Below, piece after piece: positions 51,635 through 60,035 of a stretch of 64,000 nucleotides of DNA (positions are counted from its first letter, which is position 1; each line of letters opens with the position of its first letter). Made by a program: the position numbers and the translations under genes. A model generated the notes under the pieces. The model saw nothing but the letters and a program-made list of their open reading frames with translations, had not been told where the DNA came from and made no database searches. Source of the stretch: an uncultured Lachnospiraceae bacterium (lineage in GTDB: Bacteria > Bacillota > Clostridia > Lachnospirales > Lachnospiraceae); assembly GCA_947173495.1 (NCBI GenBank), contig CAMWFQ010000003.1, positions 1 to 64,000 on the forward strand, in the 5' to 3' direction.

Positions 51635-52043
51635 AACTTCCTCCACATCCATGTTCTCCATGGCCGCAGCCATGTTCACCGTCTCCGTGATGGTCGTGGT
51701 GGTCATGATGATCACAGTGCACGTTGCTGTCATAGCTCAGTGTTCCGTCCAGAAATGCCCTTACCGCTTCGTCCGCATCCCCGCTGACGCCGCCGTAGAG
51801 CCGGATACCCGCCTGCTCCAGCGCTGCCTGCGCGCCGCCTCCGATACCGCCGCAGATCAGCGCCTCCACCCCCTGTTCTTTCAAAAAGCCGGCCAGCGCC
51901 CCGTGGCCTGTACCGTTAGTCGCAATGATTTCTTCGGTTCTGATCCTGTTTTCTTCCAAATCAAAAATTTTAAATGCTTCGGTACGTCCAAAATGCTGAA
52001 AAATCTTTCCTTCCTCATAAGTTACTGCTATTTTCATCTTCAT
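51627..52043 (-). CDS. NifX/NifB-type dinitrogenase-cofactor-domain protein with His/Cys tail
   Basis: A 138-residue protein. The core (1-105) is a NifX/NafY/NifB-C (Nitro_FeMo-Co) fold: MKIAVTYEEGKIFQHFGRTE, then GVEALICGGIGGGAQAALEQ. The tail is metal-rich: NVHCDHHDHHDHHGDGEH, then CGHGEHGCGGSC. Anaerobes carry many such proteins outside nitrogen fixation, where they may carry metal clusters. The ATG directly follows a TAA stop of the relic at 52044-52217, and the AAAGGGG before it comes from the relic's tail, so its expression may be coupled to what is left of that gene. Confidence 0.85.
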   Translation of the reverse strand: MKMKIAVTYEEGKIFQHFGRTEAFKIFDLEENRIRTEEIIATNGTGHGALAGFLKEQGVEALICGGIGGGAQAALEQAGIRLYGGVSGDADEAVRAFLDGTLSYDSNVHCDHHDHHDHHGDGEHGCGHGEHGCGGSCA

Positions 52044-52217
52044 TTACCCCTTTCCTGTGAGCGTCAGCGTCTTTCCAAAACGGCAGGGTCTTGTAAAAAG
52101 GCTTACCTTGCTCCCTTTTTCCAGCAGTTCTTTGAGCAGTAAGGTCTTATCCACATAATAGCAGGATTTGTCAATAAGCTCTTTATCACTCTCCACACCC
52201 ACTGCGAGCTTTTTCAT
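52044..52217 (-). pseudogene. Truncated AAA-ATPase-like (PF09820/DUF1703) gene
   Basis: About 57 codons. KKLAVGVESDKELIDKSCYY, VDKTLLLKELLEKGSKVSLF and TRPCRFGKTL match the start of the abundant anaerobe family with an AAA-ATPase-like N-terminal and a PD-(D/E)XK-like C-terminal domain, normally about 500 residues or more. The frame stops at LTLTGKG just after the Walker-like RFGKTL. The rest is gone, replaced by the NifX-like gene. The usual start of this family is present, so it is a 3'-deleted copy. The 328-base gap 52044-52371 contains this and no other gene. Confidence 0.8.
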
Positions 52218-52371
52218 TCCCATAATCAATACTCCGTAATCTTCAGGCGCTCAAAAAACCTCTTACCCATAAAGTCCACGCTGCTTTTCCTATAGTATAC
52301 CCTCTTTGCCCCAAACATGCCAGAGTCATTTGCGGACGAACATTTGGCTGGCTTTTCACTGCAGCACTCTG

Positions 52372-53229
52372 TCAGACTTTATAAATCCTCCAGAGATCCT
52401 CCAAAGCAATGGTTCTCCCCAGAATTGCGCTGATCTCCCGCTCTCTGGAATGGAACAGGCCGGAAAGCAGCCGGCGCACATCCTCTTTTGTACCATAATG
52501 GATCTGATTATGGCAGTTACTGCACAGCGAAAAAATATTCTGTTCTCTGTCGAGACTGACGCCAAACTCGTCTGTCATGGACATGGGAATTAAATGATGC
52601 GGCTCCATATACAGGCAATCCGCATTCTTACGGCGAAAAGATGCATGTGCCGGGTCCACCTCACAGCGATGTCCGGCACGGGCAAGGGCCCGCCGGGCAA
52701 CGGCGGGATCCCGTAAATAGATATTTTTGCTGCCTGAGCGTTCCAGGAGCGGCCCCTTAGGCATCGGTTCGTCCGAACAAAACGTCACCGCCTCGTCCTG
52801 AACATCCTCTGACTGATGCATCTGTTCCAGCAGCATCTGATCCGCCGTACTTTCAAAATCCATATGACTGTGAAGAAATTTCTGGCGGAAAACGGCTGTA
52901 AAGCGGGCGTCCTCTTCAGACGACATATTTTTGACCTTCTCATCCATCAAATTCACATATGCCTTTCCAGGCTCTGTGATCTGCCAGATTCCCTTCACGC
53001 CCTTCTGCATATATCCCCGCTCGACCAGGTGATGCCGTTCATAAGAAAAATCATTCCGCCAGGCTCTTTCGTTTCTCGTCGTGCGCAAAGCATCGTTCCG
53101 GTCATTTTTGTACCAGTATCCCTTTTCCTGTATATGCTGTAATACCGTCTTTCTCCGGCCGCCTCCGCCCAGCTCCATAAGAGAATAAAGCAGTACCAGC
53201 CATTTTTGCTCCTGTTGATTCATCTGCAT
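52372..53229 (-). CDS. HNH endonuclease with N-terminal winged-helix domain, restriction partner of M-S fusion
   Basis: A 285-residue protein. An N-terminal winged helix (about 5-95: LLYSLMELGGGGRRKTVLQH, then RNDFSYERHHLVERGYMQ) resembles Mrr-N-type domains. The C-terminal HNH nuclease has RCEVDPAHASF (about 188), YMEPHHLIPMS (His-His near 208-212), and CSNCHNQIHYG (236-246). Start ATG at 53229 has AAAGGAGG upstream and overlaps the methylase by 10 bp. This tight coupling with a methylase makes a restriction role likely. HNH with a methylase-specificity fusion is an unusual arrangement. Confidence 0.85.
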   Translation of the reverse strand: MQMNQQEQKWLVLLYSLMELGGGGRRKTVLQHIQEKGYWYKNDRNDALRTTRNERAWRNDFSYERHHLVERGYMQKGVKGIWQITEPGKAYVNLMDEKVKNMSSEEDARFTAVFRQKFLHSHMDFESTADQMLLEQMHQSEDVQDEAVTFCSDEPMPKGPLLERSGSKNIYLRDPAVARRALARAGHRCEVDPAHASFRRKNADCLYMEPHHLIPMSMTDEFGVSLDREQNIFSLCSNCHNQIHYGTKEDVRRLLSGLFHSREREISAILGRTIALEDLWRIYKV

Positions 53230-55232
53230 GGATCATCCTCCTTTCTGCTTTGGATACCCATGACAGAACAGGTAATATACCTCCGTATGAGAAGCCGTTC
53301 GCATTCTTCCAGCAGGCTCTTCAGCCGTTCATCCGTACATTGCTCACGAAACCGGAAAAGCGAAAATACCGCGCTTCCCAGTTTCTTCTGCATTTCCGTA
53401 TCCGGAAAATAAACCGCAATTTTTGAGAGCTTTTTATTGTTGATGCCCGCATATGTTGTATAGACAGTAGAGACATTTTCAACTTCCCATCGGTAAATCT
53501 CACTGCGAAAGTAGCATGCTGCATAAAGAGGATCCATGGTCTTCTCTTCCCGGGGACGGAGTCGTTTCAGGAAACCGCCGCAGACCGCCTCCTGATCTTT
53601 TAGTGCCACGCAGCCGCAGGCAAGCTCTTCCGTCGTCTCGCTTGTCCTGTTTAAAAGCACATCTCCGCACTTTATTCCGTACTTTATTTTTTCATCCTCC
53701 GTCACTTCCACACAGGAAGAAACATGATCCGGTACATAAGGAGCGTGAATCACCGCCTTTACGTCCACTAACGGGGTTCCCCTGCCAAAGAATGCCCTGC
53801 CTTTCATCACCCCGCCGGACACATCATACATTTCAAGCAGATCCGCCTTTTTCCATGCTTTTGCACCTTCGGCATTTTTCCATGGAACCAGGGCGGATAC
53901 GAAGGATGCATCCGCGCATTGTGCGGAAATCTCCTCTATGATCTCCGCCAGCTTTTCGCATTCTCTCCTGACCTGAGAGTGTCCGGGCCGGGAAACCGCC
54001 AGATACAGATTCGGGCTGAGCAGAAACTCCTTCTGTGCCACCGCCTCTGGCGAGGCAGTCCCATACCACTCCGTACAGCCATGCAGATTTCCCTTCCGGT
54101 GCCTGTCCGCCAGCCCTTTTAACTCCTCGATGTGTGCTGGCGTAATTTCCTTTCTGACTGCCGGCTTCATCCGTGCGACATCTATAAAAAGGATCTCCCG
54201 CTCCGCCCTGCCGGTACCTGCCAGCAGCCAGATACAGCAGGGCACTCTGGTGGAATAGAACAGACCCGGAGGAAGGGTAATAATTGCCTCCACCAGATTG
54301 TTTCGGATCATTGCCTCCCGGATGTCTGCTTCCCGTCGTATCCGGGTGGTCAGCGTCCCGTTGGGCAGGACCACAGCCCCGCGGCCCTCCGGTTTCAGAT
54401 GACTTAAAACATGCTGAAGCCAGGCAAAGTTGGCATTTGAGCGGGGAGGGAATCCCAGACACCACCTTTCATCACCTGCAATGGCAAAGTCGTTGAACCA
54501 GTCCTTGTAATTAAACGGCGGATTCATAATAACAAAGTCGAATTTCCTGTCCCTGTGCCGGTCTTGCAGCAGTGTACTGGCAGGCTCCCGCCCCAGATCC
54601 GCATATCCCCCTCTGAACAGAAGGCTCAGCTGAGAAAGCAGGTACGAATCCTCGTCCTGGGTCTGCCCATACAGTTTCAGGTTCCGCCCGCTGTACTGCC
54701 AGGCTGCGGAGAGCAATGCTCCGCTTCCGCAACAGGGATCGTACGCCGTCCCCTGCTCCGGATTCAGCAGTGCCGCAAGGCACCGGGCAACACTCCGGGG
54801 CGTATAAAAATCACCGGATGCCGATGTTATGCTGCCTGCGGAACTTTTTCTGCAAAAGTAAAATTCAAAAATATCAGCCGTGGACAAAACATTTTCGGGA
54901 ATATCCCACAGCCATTCTGTCAGCTCTCTCAAAGAGTCCTCTTCCACATCCTGCTTTTCATTCTTCTCTATCAGCATCTGCACAAAAGGAAACGAGTCCT
55001 TCAGCAAAGTAAGGGCATCTGCCACAGACTCCCTGTACGTGCTCTTCCGCTTTGTCAGCACCAGCTCCAGCAGCTGATGCTCAGTTTGTCCAAAATCCTT
55101 CTCTGCTAAAAATTCCGGTAAAAACTCCTCCTGTGATAACTTCCTGAGCAGTAACAGACTGAAGAAGATGCTGTCCCCTGTGCGCCTGCCAAGTTGTTCT
55201 ATTTTCCAAAGTTCTTTCCTTCCGCCTGCCAT
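53220..55232 (-). CDS. N6-adenine methylase fused to a specificity (TRD) domain
   Basis: A 670-residue protein. Residues 1-140 form a helical HsdM-like N-terminal region, then an N6-adenine methylase with motif I TAYDPCCGSGALLSA (about 159-173) and motif IV VIMNPPFNYKDWF (about 231). From about 430 a specificity-like region follows (AEIIEEISAQCADASFVSAL, LEMYDVSGGVMKGRAF and TVYTTYAGINNKKLSKIAVY) with one TRD of HsdS type and a coiled C-terminus. So M and S are one polypeptide, as in type IIG/type I-half systems. It is divergent from the type I operon at 55.5 kb. AGAGAGG precedes the ATG at 55232. Confidence 0.87.
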   Translation of the reverse strand: MAGGRKELWKIEQLGRRTGDSIFFSLLLLRKLSQEEFLPEFLAEKDFGQTEHQLLELVLTKRKSTYRESVADALTLLKDSFPFVQMLIEKNEKQDVEEDSLRELTEWLWDIPENVLSTADIFEFYFCRKSSAGSITSASGDFYTPRSVARCLAALLNPEQGTAYDPCCGSGALLSAAWQYSGRNLKLYGQTQDEDSYLLSQLSLLFRGGYADLGREPASTLLQDRHRDRKFDFVIMNPPFNYKDWFNDFAIAGDERWCLGFPPRSNANFAWLQHVLSHLKPEGRGAVVLPNGTLTTRIRREADIREAMIRNNLVEAIITLPPGLFYSTRVPCCIWLLAGTGRAEREILFIDVARMKPAVRKEITPAHIEELKGLADRHRKGNLHGCTEWYGTASPEAVAQKEFLLSPNLYLAVSRPGHSQVRRECEKLAEIIEEISAQCADASFVSALVPWKNAEGAKAWKKADLLEMYDVSGGVMKGRAFFGRGTPLVDVKAVIHAPYVPDHVSSCVEVTEDEKIKYGIKCGDVLLNRTSETTEELACGCVALKDQEAVCGGFLKRLRPREEKTMDPLYAACYFRSEIYRWEVENVSTVYTTYAGINNKKLSKIAVYFPDTEMQKKLGSAVFSLFRFREQCTDERLKSLLEECERLLIRRYITCSVMGIQSRKEDDPCR

Positions 55233-55282
55233 CGTACCTCTCTCTTCCCCGCTGCACGGGATTTTTTCCTGTGATTGCTCAT
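55199..55282 (-). CDS. Possible 27-codon leader ORF of the methylase gene
   Basis: An ATG at 55282 has the strong ribosome site AGGAGGGGGG upstream and reads 27 codons (MSNHRKKSRAAGKREVRWQA, then EGKNFGK) to TAG at 55199, overlapping the first 11 codons of the methylase in another frame. Its product is very basic. It may set the translation level of the methylase. Coding use is unproven. Confidence 0.35.
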   Translation of the reverse strand: MSNHRKKSRAAGKREVRWQAEGKNFGK

Positions 55283-55408
55283 ACTGCTACCCCCCTCCTG
55301 TATCATATCATAAAGGTAAAAACGATACCAGTCCCAGTCAAGATGGGATTTGTCAAGGATATTTTCACCCATAAACTAGCAAAAATCCAATAGAAATCCA
55401 CATTTTAT

Positions 55409-55459
55409 CCTGCAATCGCAGGAGAAAATCTTGCGTTTAGGAATTAGTCGTGTTATAAT
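55409..55459 (+). promoter_or_regulatory. Promoter and operator-like palindrome of the type I RM operon
   Basis: TTGCGT (55431-55436) and a perfect TATAAT (55454-55459) are 17 bases apart. CCTGC-AATC-GCAGG (55409-55422) lies eight bases upstream of the -35. The XRE regulator coded next is a candidate to bind it. Confidence 0.75.
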
Positions 55460-55510
55460 AAGCAACAGAAATCTTCAAATCGGCACATTTCCAGAAAAGG
55501 AAGGTTCATT

Positions 55511-55717
55511 ATGACTATCAGTTACAAAAAATTATGGAAACTGTTAATTGACAAGGATATGAAGAAAAAAGACTTGCAACAATTGGCGGGGATTAGTGCG
55601 GCATCTGTTACGAAGCTCGGCAAAAATGAAAATGTAAATACGGAAATCATTGAAAAAATCTGTACAGCCCTAAGATGTGATGTCTGTGATATTATGGAAA
55701 TGGTAGAAAAACCGTGA
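55511..55717 (+). CDS. Small XRE/Cro-family HTH regulator
   Basis: A 68-residue DNA-binding protein, essentially one HTH_3 domain (DMKKKDLQQLAGISAASVTK, then LGKNENVNTEIIEKICTALR and CDVCDIMEMVE). It has AAAGGAAGG upstream. Such regulators act as controllers of restriction-modification expression or come with integrative elements. It is first in the type I operon, 90 bases before HsdM. Confidence 0.9.
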   Translation: MTISYKKLWKLLIDKDMKKKDLQQLAGISAASVTKLGKNENVNTEIIEKICTALRCDVCDIMEMVEKP

Positions 55718-55807
55718 ATCGGTTTTACAGAATATGAGTTTTGAAGCAACGATAAATCTGCTGTAAATCGGAAGACGTCAATCTCTGTGAGAAGGGAATA
55801 AAGACAC

Positions 55808-57814
55808 ATGGACAATCAAATTCACAATACAATCGTAAGTTTTATATGGGGAATTGCGGATGACTGCCTGCGCGACGTGTATGTGCGGGGAAAATATCGT
55901 GATGTCATTCTGCCAATGACAGTTATCCGCCGTTTGGATGCCATGCTGGAGGACAGCAAAGGGGCTGTTCTTGATATGAAGAAAAAGCTGGATGAAGCCA
56001 GAATCGACAATCAGTGGCAGGCGCTGTGCAATGCGGCAGGGCAGGCATTCTGTAATGCCTCGCCATTCCGTCTGCGCGACCTCACCAGTCGTGCTAAGAA
56101 GCAAACACTAAAGGCAGACTTTGAGGCTTACCTAGACGGTTTTTCCCCTAATGTGCAGGAAATTTTGGAGAAGTTCAAGTTCCGAAACCAAATTGACACG
56201 ATGATTGAGGCGGATATTCTGGGGGCGGTGATTGAGAAATTTATTTCGTCGGATATCAACCTCTCTCCGAAGCCGGTTTATAAGGATGATGCGCAGACTA
56301 TCGTGAAGCATCCAGGACTGGACAACCACGGAATGGGTACGATTTTTGAGGAACTGATCCGCAAGTTCAATGAGGAAAACAACGAGGAGGCCGGGGAACA
56401 CTGGACGCCCCGCGATGTCGTTGAACTGATGGCTGACCTTGTGTTTATGCCCATCGCCGACAAAATCAAGGATGCTACCTATTCCTGTTATGACGGAGCC
56501 TGCGGGACGGGCGGTATGCTTACTGTCGCGCAGGACCGGCTTCTGACGATTGCCCGGCAGTATGGAAAGAATGTATCTATTCATTTGTTCGGACAGGAAG
56601 TGAACCCCGAAACATATGCAATCTGCAAGGCGGATATGCTGCTCAAAGGTGATGGGGAACAGGCGGAGCATATCAGCTATGGTTCTACACTTTCCCTGGA
56701 TGGAAACGCCACAAGGCAGTTCGATTTTATGCTGTCCAATCCACCTTACGGGAAAAGCTGGAAAGTGGACGCGGAGAAGATGGGCGGCAAAAAGGAGATT
56801 TTGGATACCCGCTTTAATACCTATCTTGAAGACGGCGAACAGATGGCGATGATTCCGCGGACAAGCGATGGTCAGTTGCTTTTCCTGCTGAACAATGTGG
56901 CAAAGATGAAAAAGGATACACCGCTGGGCAGCCGAATTGCCGAGGTACATAACGGCTCGTCCATTTTTACGGGAGACGCTGGCAGCGGGGAAAGCAATGC
57001 CCGCCGCTATCTGATTGAGAATGACCTGGTTGAGGCTATCATCGCATTGCCGGAGAATATGTTCTACAACACAGGGATCGGGACATTCATCTGGATTTTG
57101 TCCAACCGAAAGGAAGAACGACGCAAAGGAAAAATTCAACTGATTGACGCGACCGCCATGAAATCTCCGCTCCGCAAAAATATGGGCAAGAAGAATTGCG
57201 AAGTTACACCGGAAATCCGCAATGAGATCGTCCGCATTTTTATGGAAATGGAGCAAAGCGAAGTCAGCATGATCTTTGATAACGAGGAGTTTGGCTACTG
57301 GTCTGTCACGGTGGAGCGGCCTCTGCGCCTGCGCATATATCTAGACAGGGAAATTCCGGCCAGTTTGTTTAAGAAAGCGGATGAGGTTGTGGCGGTGCAA
57401 AGCGCTGTCGTCGAAGCCGCAAAAACCGCTCCTCTGGATGATTGGACAGCATTTGCCAAAGCCACAAAGCTGAAAGCCGCTACCTTGAAGAAAATCCGGC
57501 CCTTTATCACGGAGAAAGACTCGTCTGCGCAGGCCATTGAAGGGGAACCGGATGTTGATTTGCGGGATACGGAAAATATCCCGTTTACCTATGAGGGCGG
57601 CATTGATGCATTTATGAAAGATGAAGTGTTGCCATATGCCCCAGATGCCTATGTAGACGAAAAGAAAACACAGATTGGCTATGAGATCAGCTTTACCAAG
57701 TATTTCTATAAGCCGGTGGAACTGCGCCCTATGGAGGAAATTTTAGAGAGCCTGAAAGCTCTTGAACGGGAAGCGGATGGCATGATGGCGGAGATTATGG
57801 AGGGGATACGATGA
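55808..57814 (+). CDS. hsdM: Type I restriction-modification methylase subunit HsdM
   Basis: A 668-residue methylase making N6-methyladenine in the HsdMS complex. It begins with HsdM_N (about 5-145), followed by the SAM motif I YDGACGTGGML near residue 228 and motif IV SNPPYGKSW near 310. WTPRDVVELMADLV near 200 is the family-typical lead-in. A C-terminal region of about 150 residues (KPVELRPMEEILESLKALER) completes it. Stop overlaps HsdS start (ATGA). Length is usual for the extended HsdM form. Confidence 0.95.
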   Translation: MDNQIHNTIVSFIWGIADDCLRDVYVRGKYRDVILPMTVIRRLDAMLEDSKGAVLDMKKKLDEARIDNQWQALCNAAGQAFCNASPFRLRDLTSRAKKQTLKADFEAYLDGFSPNVQEILEKFKFRNQIDTMIEADILGAVIEKFISSDINLSPKPVYKDDAQTIVKHPGLDNHGMGTIFEELIRKFNEENNEEAGEHWTPRDVVELMADLVFMPIADKIKDATYSCYDGACGTGGMLTVAQDRLLTIARQYGKNVSIHLFGQEVNPETYAICKADMLLKGDGEQAEHISYGSTLSLDGNATRQFDFMLSNPPYGKSWKVDAEKMGGKKEILDTRFNTYLEDGEQMAMIPRTSDGQLLFLLNNVAKMKKDTPLGSRIAEVHNGSSIFTGDAGSGESNARRYLIENDLVEAIIALPENMFYNTGIGTFIWILSNRKEERRKGKIQLIDATAMKSPLRKNMGKKNCEVTPEIRNEIVRIFMEMEQSEVSMIFDNEEFGYWSVTVERPLRLRIYLDREIPASLFKKADEVVAVQSAVVEAAKTAPLDDWTAFAKATKLKAATLKKIRPFITEKDSSAQAIEGEPDVDLRDTENIPFTYEGGIDAFMKDEVLPYAPDAYVDEKKTQIGYEISFTKYFYKPVELRPMEEILESLKALEREADGMMAEIMEGIR

Positions 57815-59154
57815 ACACAAATCATACCCATGATAATCTCGTTTGGCTCAGGGCAATTCCCTCACATTGGGACTGCAAGAAAATTGGCTCTTTATTTACT
57901 GAGCGAAAAGTTAAGGTTTCCGACAAAGATTATCCCCCACTTTCTGTCGCAAAAATTGGTGTTGTGCCGCAATTAGACAGTGCAGTAAAAACTGATGCAG
58001 GGGACAATCGTAAACTGGTGCGTGTAGGGGACTTTGTTATCAATAGCCGGTCTGATAGAAAAGGCTCTTGTGGTGTTTCGGAACTTGATGGTTCGGTTTC
58101 TCTTATTAACATTGTACTTACACCCAGAAGCGAATGGAACAGCAGATATGTACATTATTTACTGAGAAGCCAGCCCTTCTCGGAGGAATATTATCGTAAC
58201 GGCAGAGGAATTGTTGCTGATTTATGGACAACGCGATACAGTGAAATGAAATCCATTCTTCTCCCCATCCCACCACGCCCCGAACAGGATCAGATTGTGC
58301 GGTTTTTGGATTGGAAGGTTTCAAGTATTAATCGGCTAATTTCAATAAAGCGGAAACAAATAGCATTGCTTCATGAGCGGCAGAGAGTTTATATCTCACA
58401 CATTGTCACACATGGCCTACACAATAATGTATCTACAAAAAATTCTGGGGTAGAGTGGATTGGCGATATACCAGAACATTGGCAAACTATGAGATGTAAG
58501 TATCTTTTCTCGGAACGGGACGAGCGTTCACAAGAGGGCCAGGAGCAGCATTTGTCTATGAGCCAAAAATATGGGCTTGTACCAGATAGTCAACTTGATG
58601 AACGCAGGATGCTCTCAGAATCGTATGCAGGCGGTAAACTGTGTTATAAAGATGATCTTGTTTTGAACAGGCTCAAAGCACACTTGGGTGTCTTTGCGTT
58701 GTCTCCACAGTCTGGAGTTATCAGCCCAGACTATACAGTGCTGATACCAAACACAGAGAGAGTTCTCCCGACATTTGCAGAAACTGTACTAAAAAGTGAC
58801 CGTTGCCGGGGTGAACTGCGCATCATGGTGCGCGGCATAATCGAAGGATTCTGGCGACTTTATACAGATGATTTTAATACTATCGTTCTGCCTGTCCCGC
58901 CAATTGAAGAACAGGCAGAAATTATGGAGTACATAATTAAGTTCCGTGATAAGACAAAAAAGTATGAAGATAGCCTAACGCAGGAGATTTCTACTTTACA
59001 GGAATTTAAGGCCCGCCTTATCTCCGATGTGGTAACAGGTAAAATAGATGTCCGAGGTATCGAAATTCCAGAATGCAAATTTGTGGAGGAAACGGTTGAT
59101 ACAGAGAATAATGAAAGCATGGAGGGAATGGAAGGTGAAATATATGAAGAATAA
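57811..59154 (+). CDS. hsdS: Type I specificity subunit HsdS
   Basis: A 447-residue protein with two TRDs, each ending in a coiled-coil conserved region. TRD1 begins near residue 14 (AIPSHWDCKKIGSLF) and ends at PRPEQDQIVRFLDWKVSSIN. TRD2 begins with GVEWIGDIPEHWQTMR (about 211) and ends at PPIEEQAEIMEYII. A long acidic C-terminal tail (ETVDTENNESMEGMEGEIYE) is an extra. The recognition sequence cannot be read from the sequence. Confidence 0.93.
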   Translation: MNTNHTHDNLVWLRAIPSHWDCKKIGSLFTERKVKVSDKDYPPLSVAKIGVVPQLDSAVKTDAGDNRKLVRVGDFVINSRSDRKGSCGVSELDGSVSLINIVLTPRSEWNSRYVHYLLRSQPFSEEYYRNGRGIVADLWTTRYSEMKSILLPIPPRPEQDQIVRFLDWKVSSINRLISIKRKQIALLHERQRVYISHIVTHGLHNNVSTKNSGVEWIGDIPEHWQTMRCKYLFSERDERSQEGQEQHLSMSQKYGLVPDSQLDERRMLSESYAGGKLCYKDDLVLNRLKAHLGVFALSPQSGVISPDYTVLIPNTERVLPTFAETVLKSDRCRGELRIMVRGIIEGFWRLYTDDFNTIVLPVPPIEEQAEIMEYIIKFRDKTKKYEDSLTQEISTLQEFKARLISDVVTGKIDVRGIEIPECKFVEETVDTENNESMEGMEGEIYEE

Positions 59155-60031
59155 ATTATCAAAATGGTGGTTTCTGGTTGTCCTAACCATTCCCTTCCTT
59201 CTAATGCTCTGCCTGCATATAGGAATTGCTCTGGGGAATTATTTTGGCATCAATATCAATGTGCCAAATGTCGATGCCTCCACATGGTTTATCTTTTGTG
59301 GCAGTTACCTTGGCGGGACGATGACACTTGCGGGTGTCATGCTTACATTGCGACATGAACGCAATATCCATCAATATGAGAAATCAATGGATAGCATCGA
59401 AAAAGAAAAAGATGCGTTGGGGAAAGCGATTTGTGATTTGAATGTTTTTGCATCAAGCACTCTCTATCAGCAGTTTAACAGTTTGTATATTACAGGCAAG
59501 GGATATGAACCTGCTGAAGTAGCAACTATCCGACAGCAACTTTCTGAAGAAATGCGAAAAATTAATGCTCTGAAATTGGAAACTATGTTTTTCACAGATA
59601 TTTATGCAATGACCGCAGGATGTTCCGCTTGTAAAAAGCCTTGCAGAGTCCAATCAATTTTGCCGGAGTTTCAAAAGATATATGAGAAGGTTGGAAGCAA
59701 ACTTTTCGAACTGCTACAGATAGTAGATGCCTATGTTGTTGTTTCTGTCAGTAATGCCCTGTATCAAGCTTTGATAACAAATTGTCAGCAAAGCAACCAG
59801 CGGCATCAAGCATTGGGACAGCCGCCAGAGTATAGTGAAGCTGAAATTGAAATCCATAAAAGCAAAATTATTGACATTGAACCTCAAAGGGAAAATTTAC
59901 TTGCCCTTATGAATGAGGTTAGCAAATATAATCAGAATGAAATCCAGCAACTATCTGCCCTAGCGCGTGAATACATCGCAACAAAACAACAAAACGCATA
60001 TAAAAAATGTTTTCACGGCAAGGAGGACTAA
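59144..60031 (+). CDS. Two-helix membrane protein with long coiled-coil, in the RM operon
   Basis: A 295-residue protein of unknown function. Two membrane helices lie at about 8-30 and 46-68 (WWFLVVLTIPFLLMLCL; FIFCGSYLGGTMTLAGVML). The GSYLGGxxxxxGVxLT pattern recurs in small proteins of phage-resistance loci. After them come a coiled-coil (about 72-100) and a cytoplasmic helical domain with a CSACKKPC cysteine cluster (C168/C171/C175 region). Start ATG at 59144 has GGAAGGTG upstream, overlaps HsdS by 11 bp, and is followed four bases later by the YhcG-like gene. The coupling argues it is part of the defence operon. The frame upstream to 59048 is a shadow. Confidence 0.75.
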   Translation: MKNKLSKWWFLVVLTIPFLLMLCLHIGIALGNYFGININVPNVDASTWFIFCGSYLGGTMTLAGVMLTLRHERNIHQYEKSMDSIEKEKDALGKAICDLNVFASSTLYQQFNSLYITGKGYEPAEVATIRQQLSEEMRKINALKLETMFFTDIYAMTAGCSACKKPCRVQSILPEFQKIYEKVGSKLFELLQIVDAYVVVSVSNALYQALITNCQQSNQRHQALGQPPEYSEAEIEIHKSKIIDIEPQRENLLALMNEVSKYNQNEIQQLSALAREYIATKQQNAYKKCFHGKED

Positions 60032-60035
60032 TAAA

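Noticed and set aside
51634-51733. Longer N-terminus of the YesM-type kinase
   Set aside because: The Thr/Met-rich extension is the off-frame image of the His-rich tail of the NifX-like gene; a GTG with a strong ribosome site at 51634 explains the start better.
56132-57256. Minus-strand ORF of 374 codons opposite hsdM
   Set aside because: Antisense to a motif-complete HsdM. The same holds for 61751-63070 opposite hsdR.
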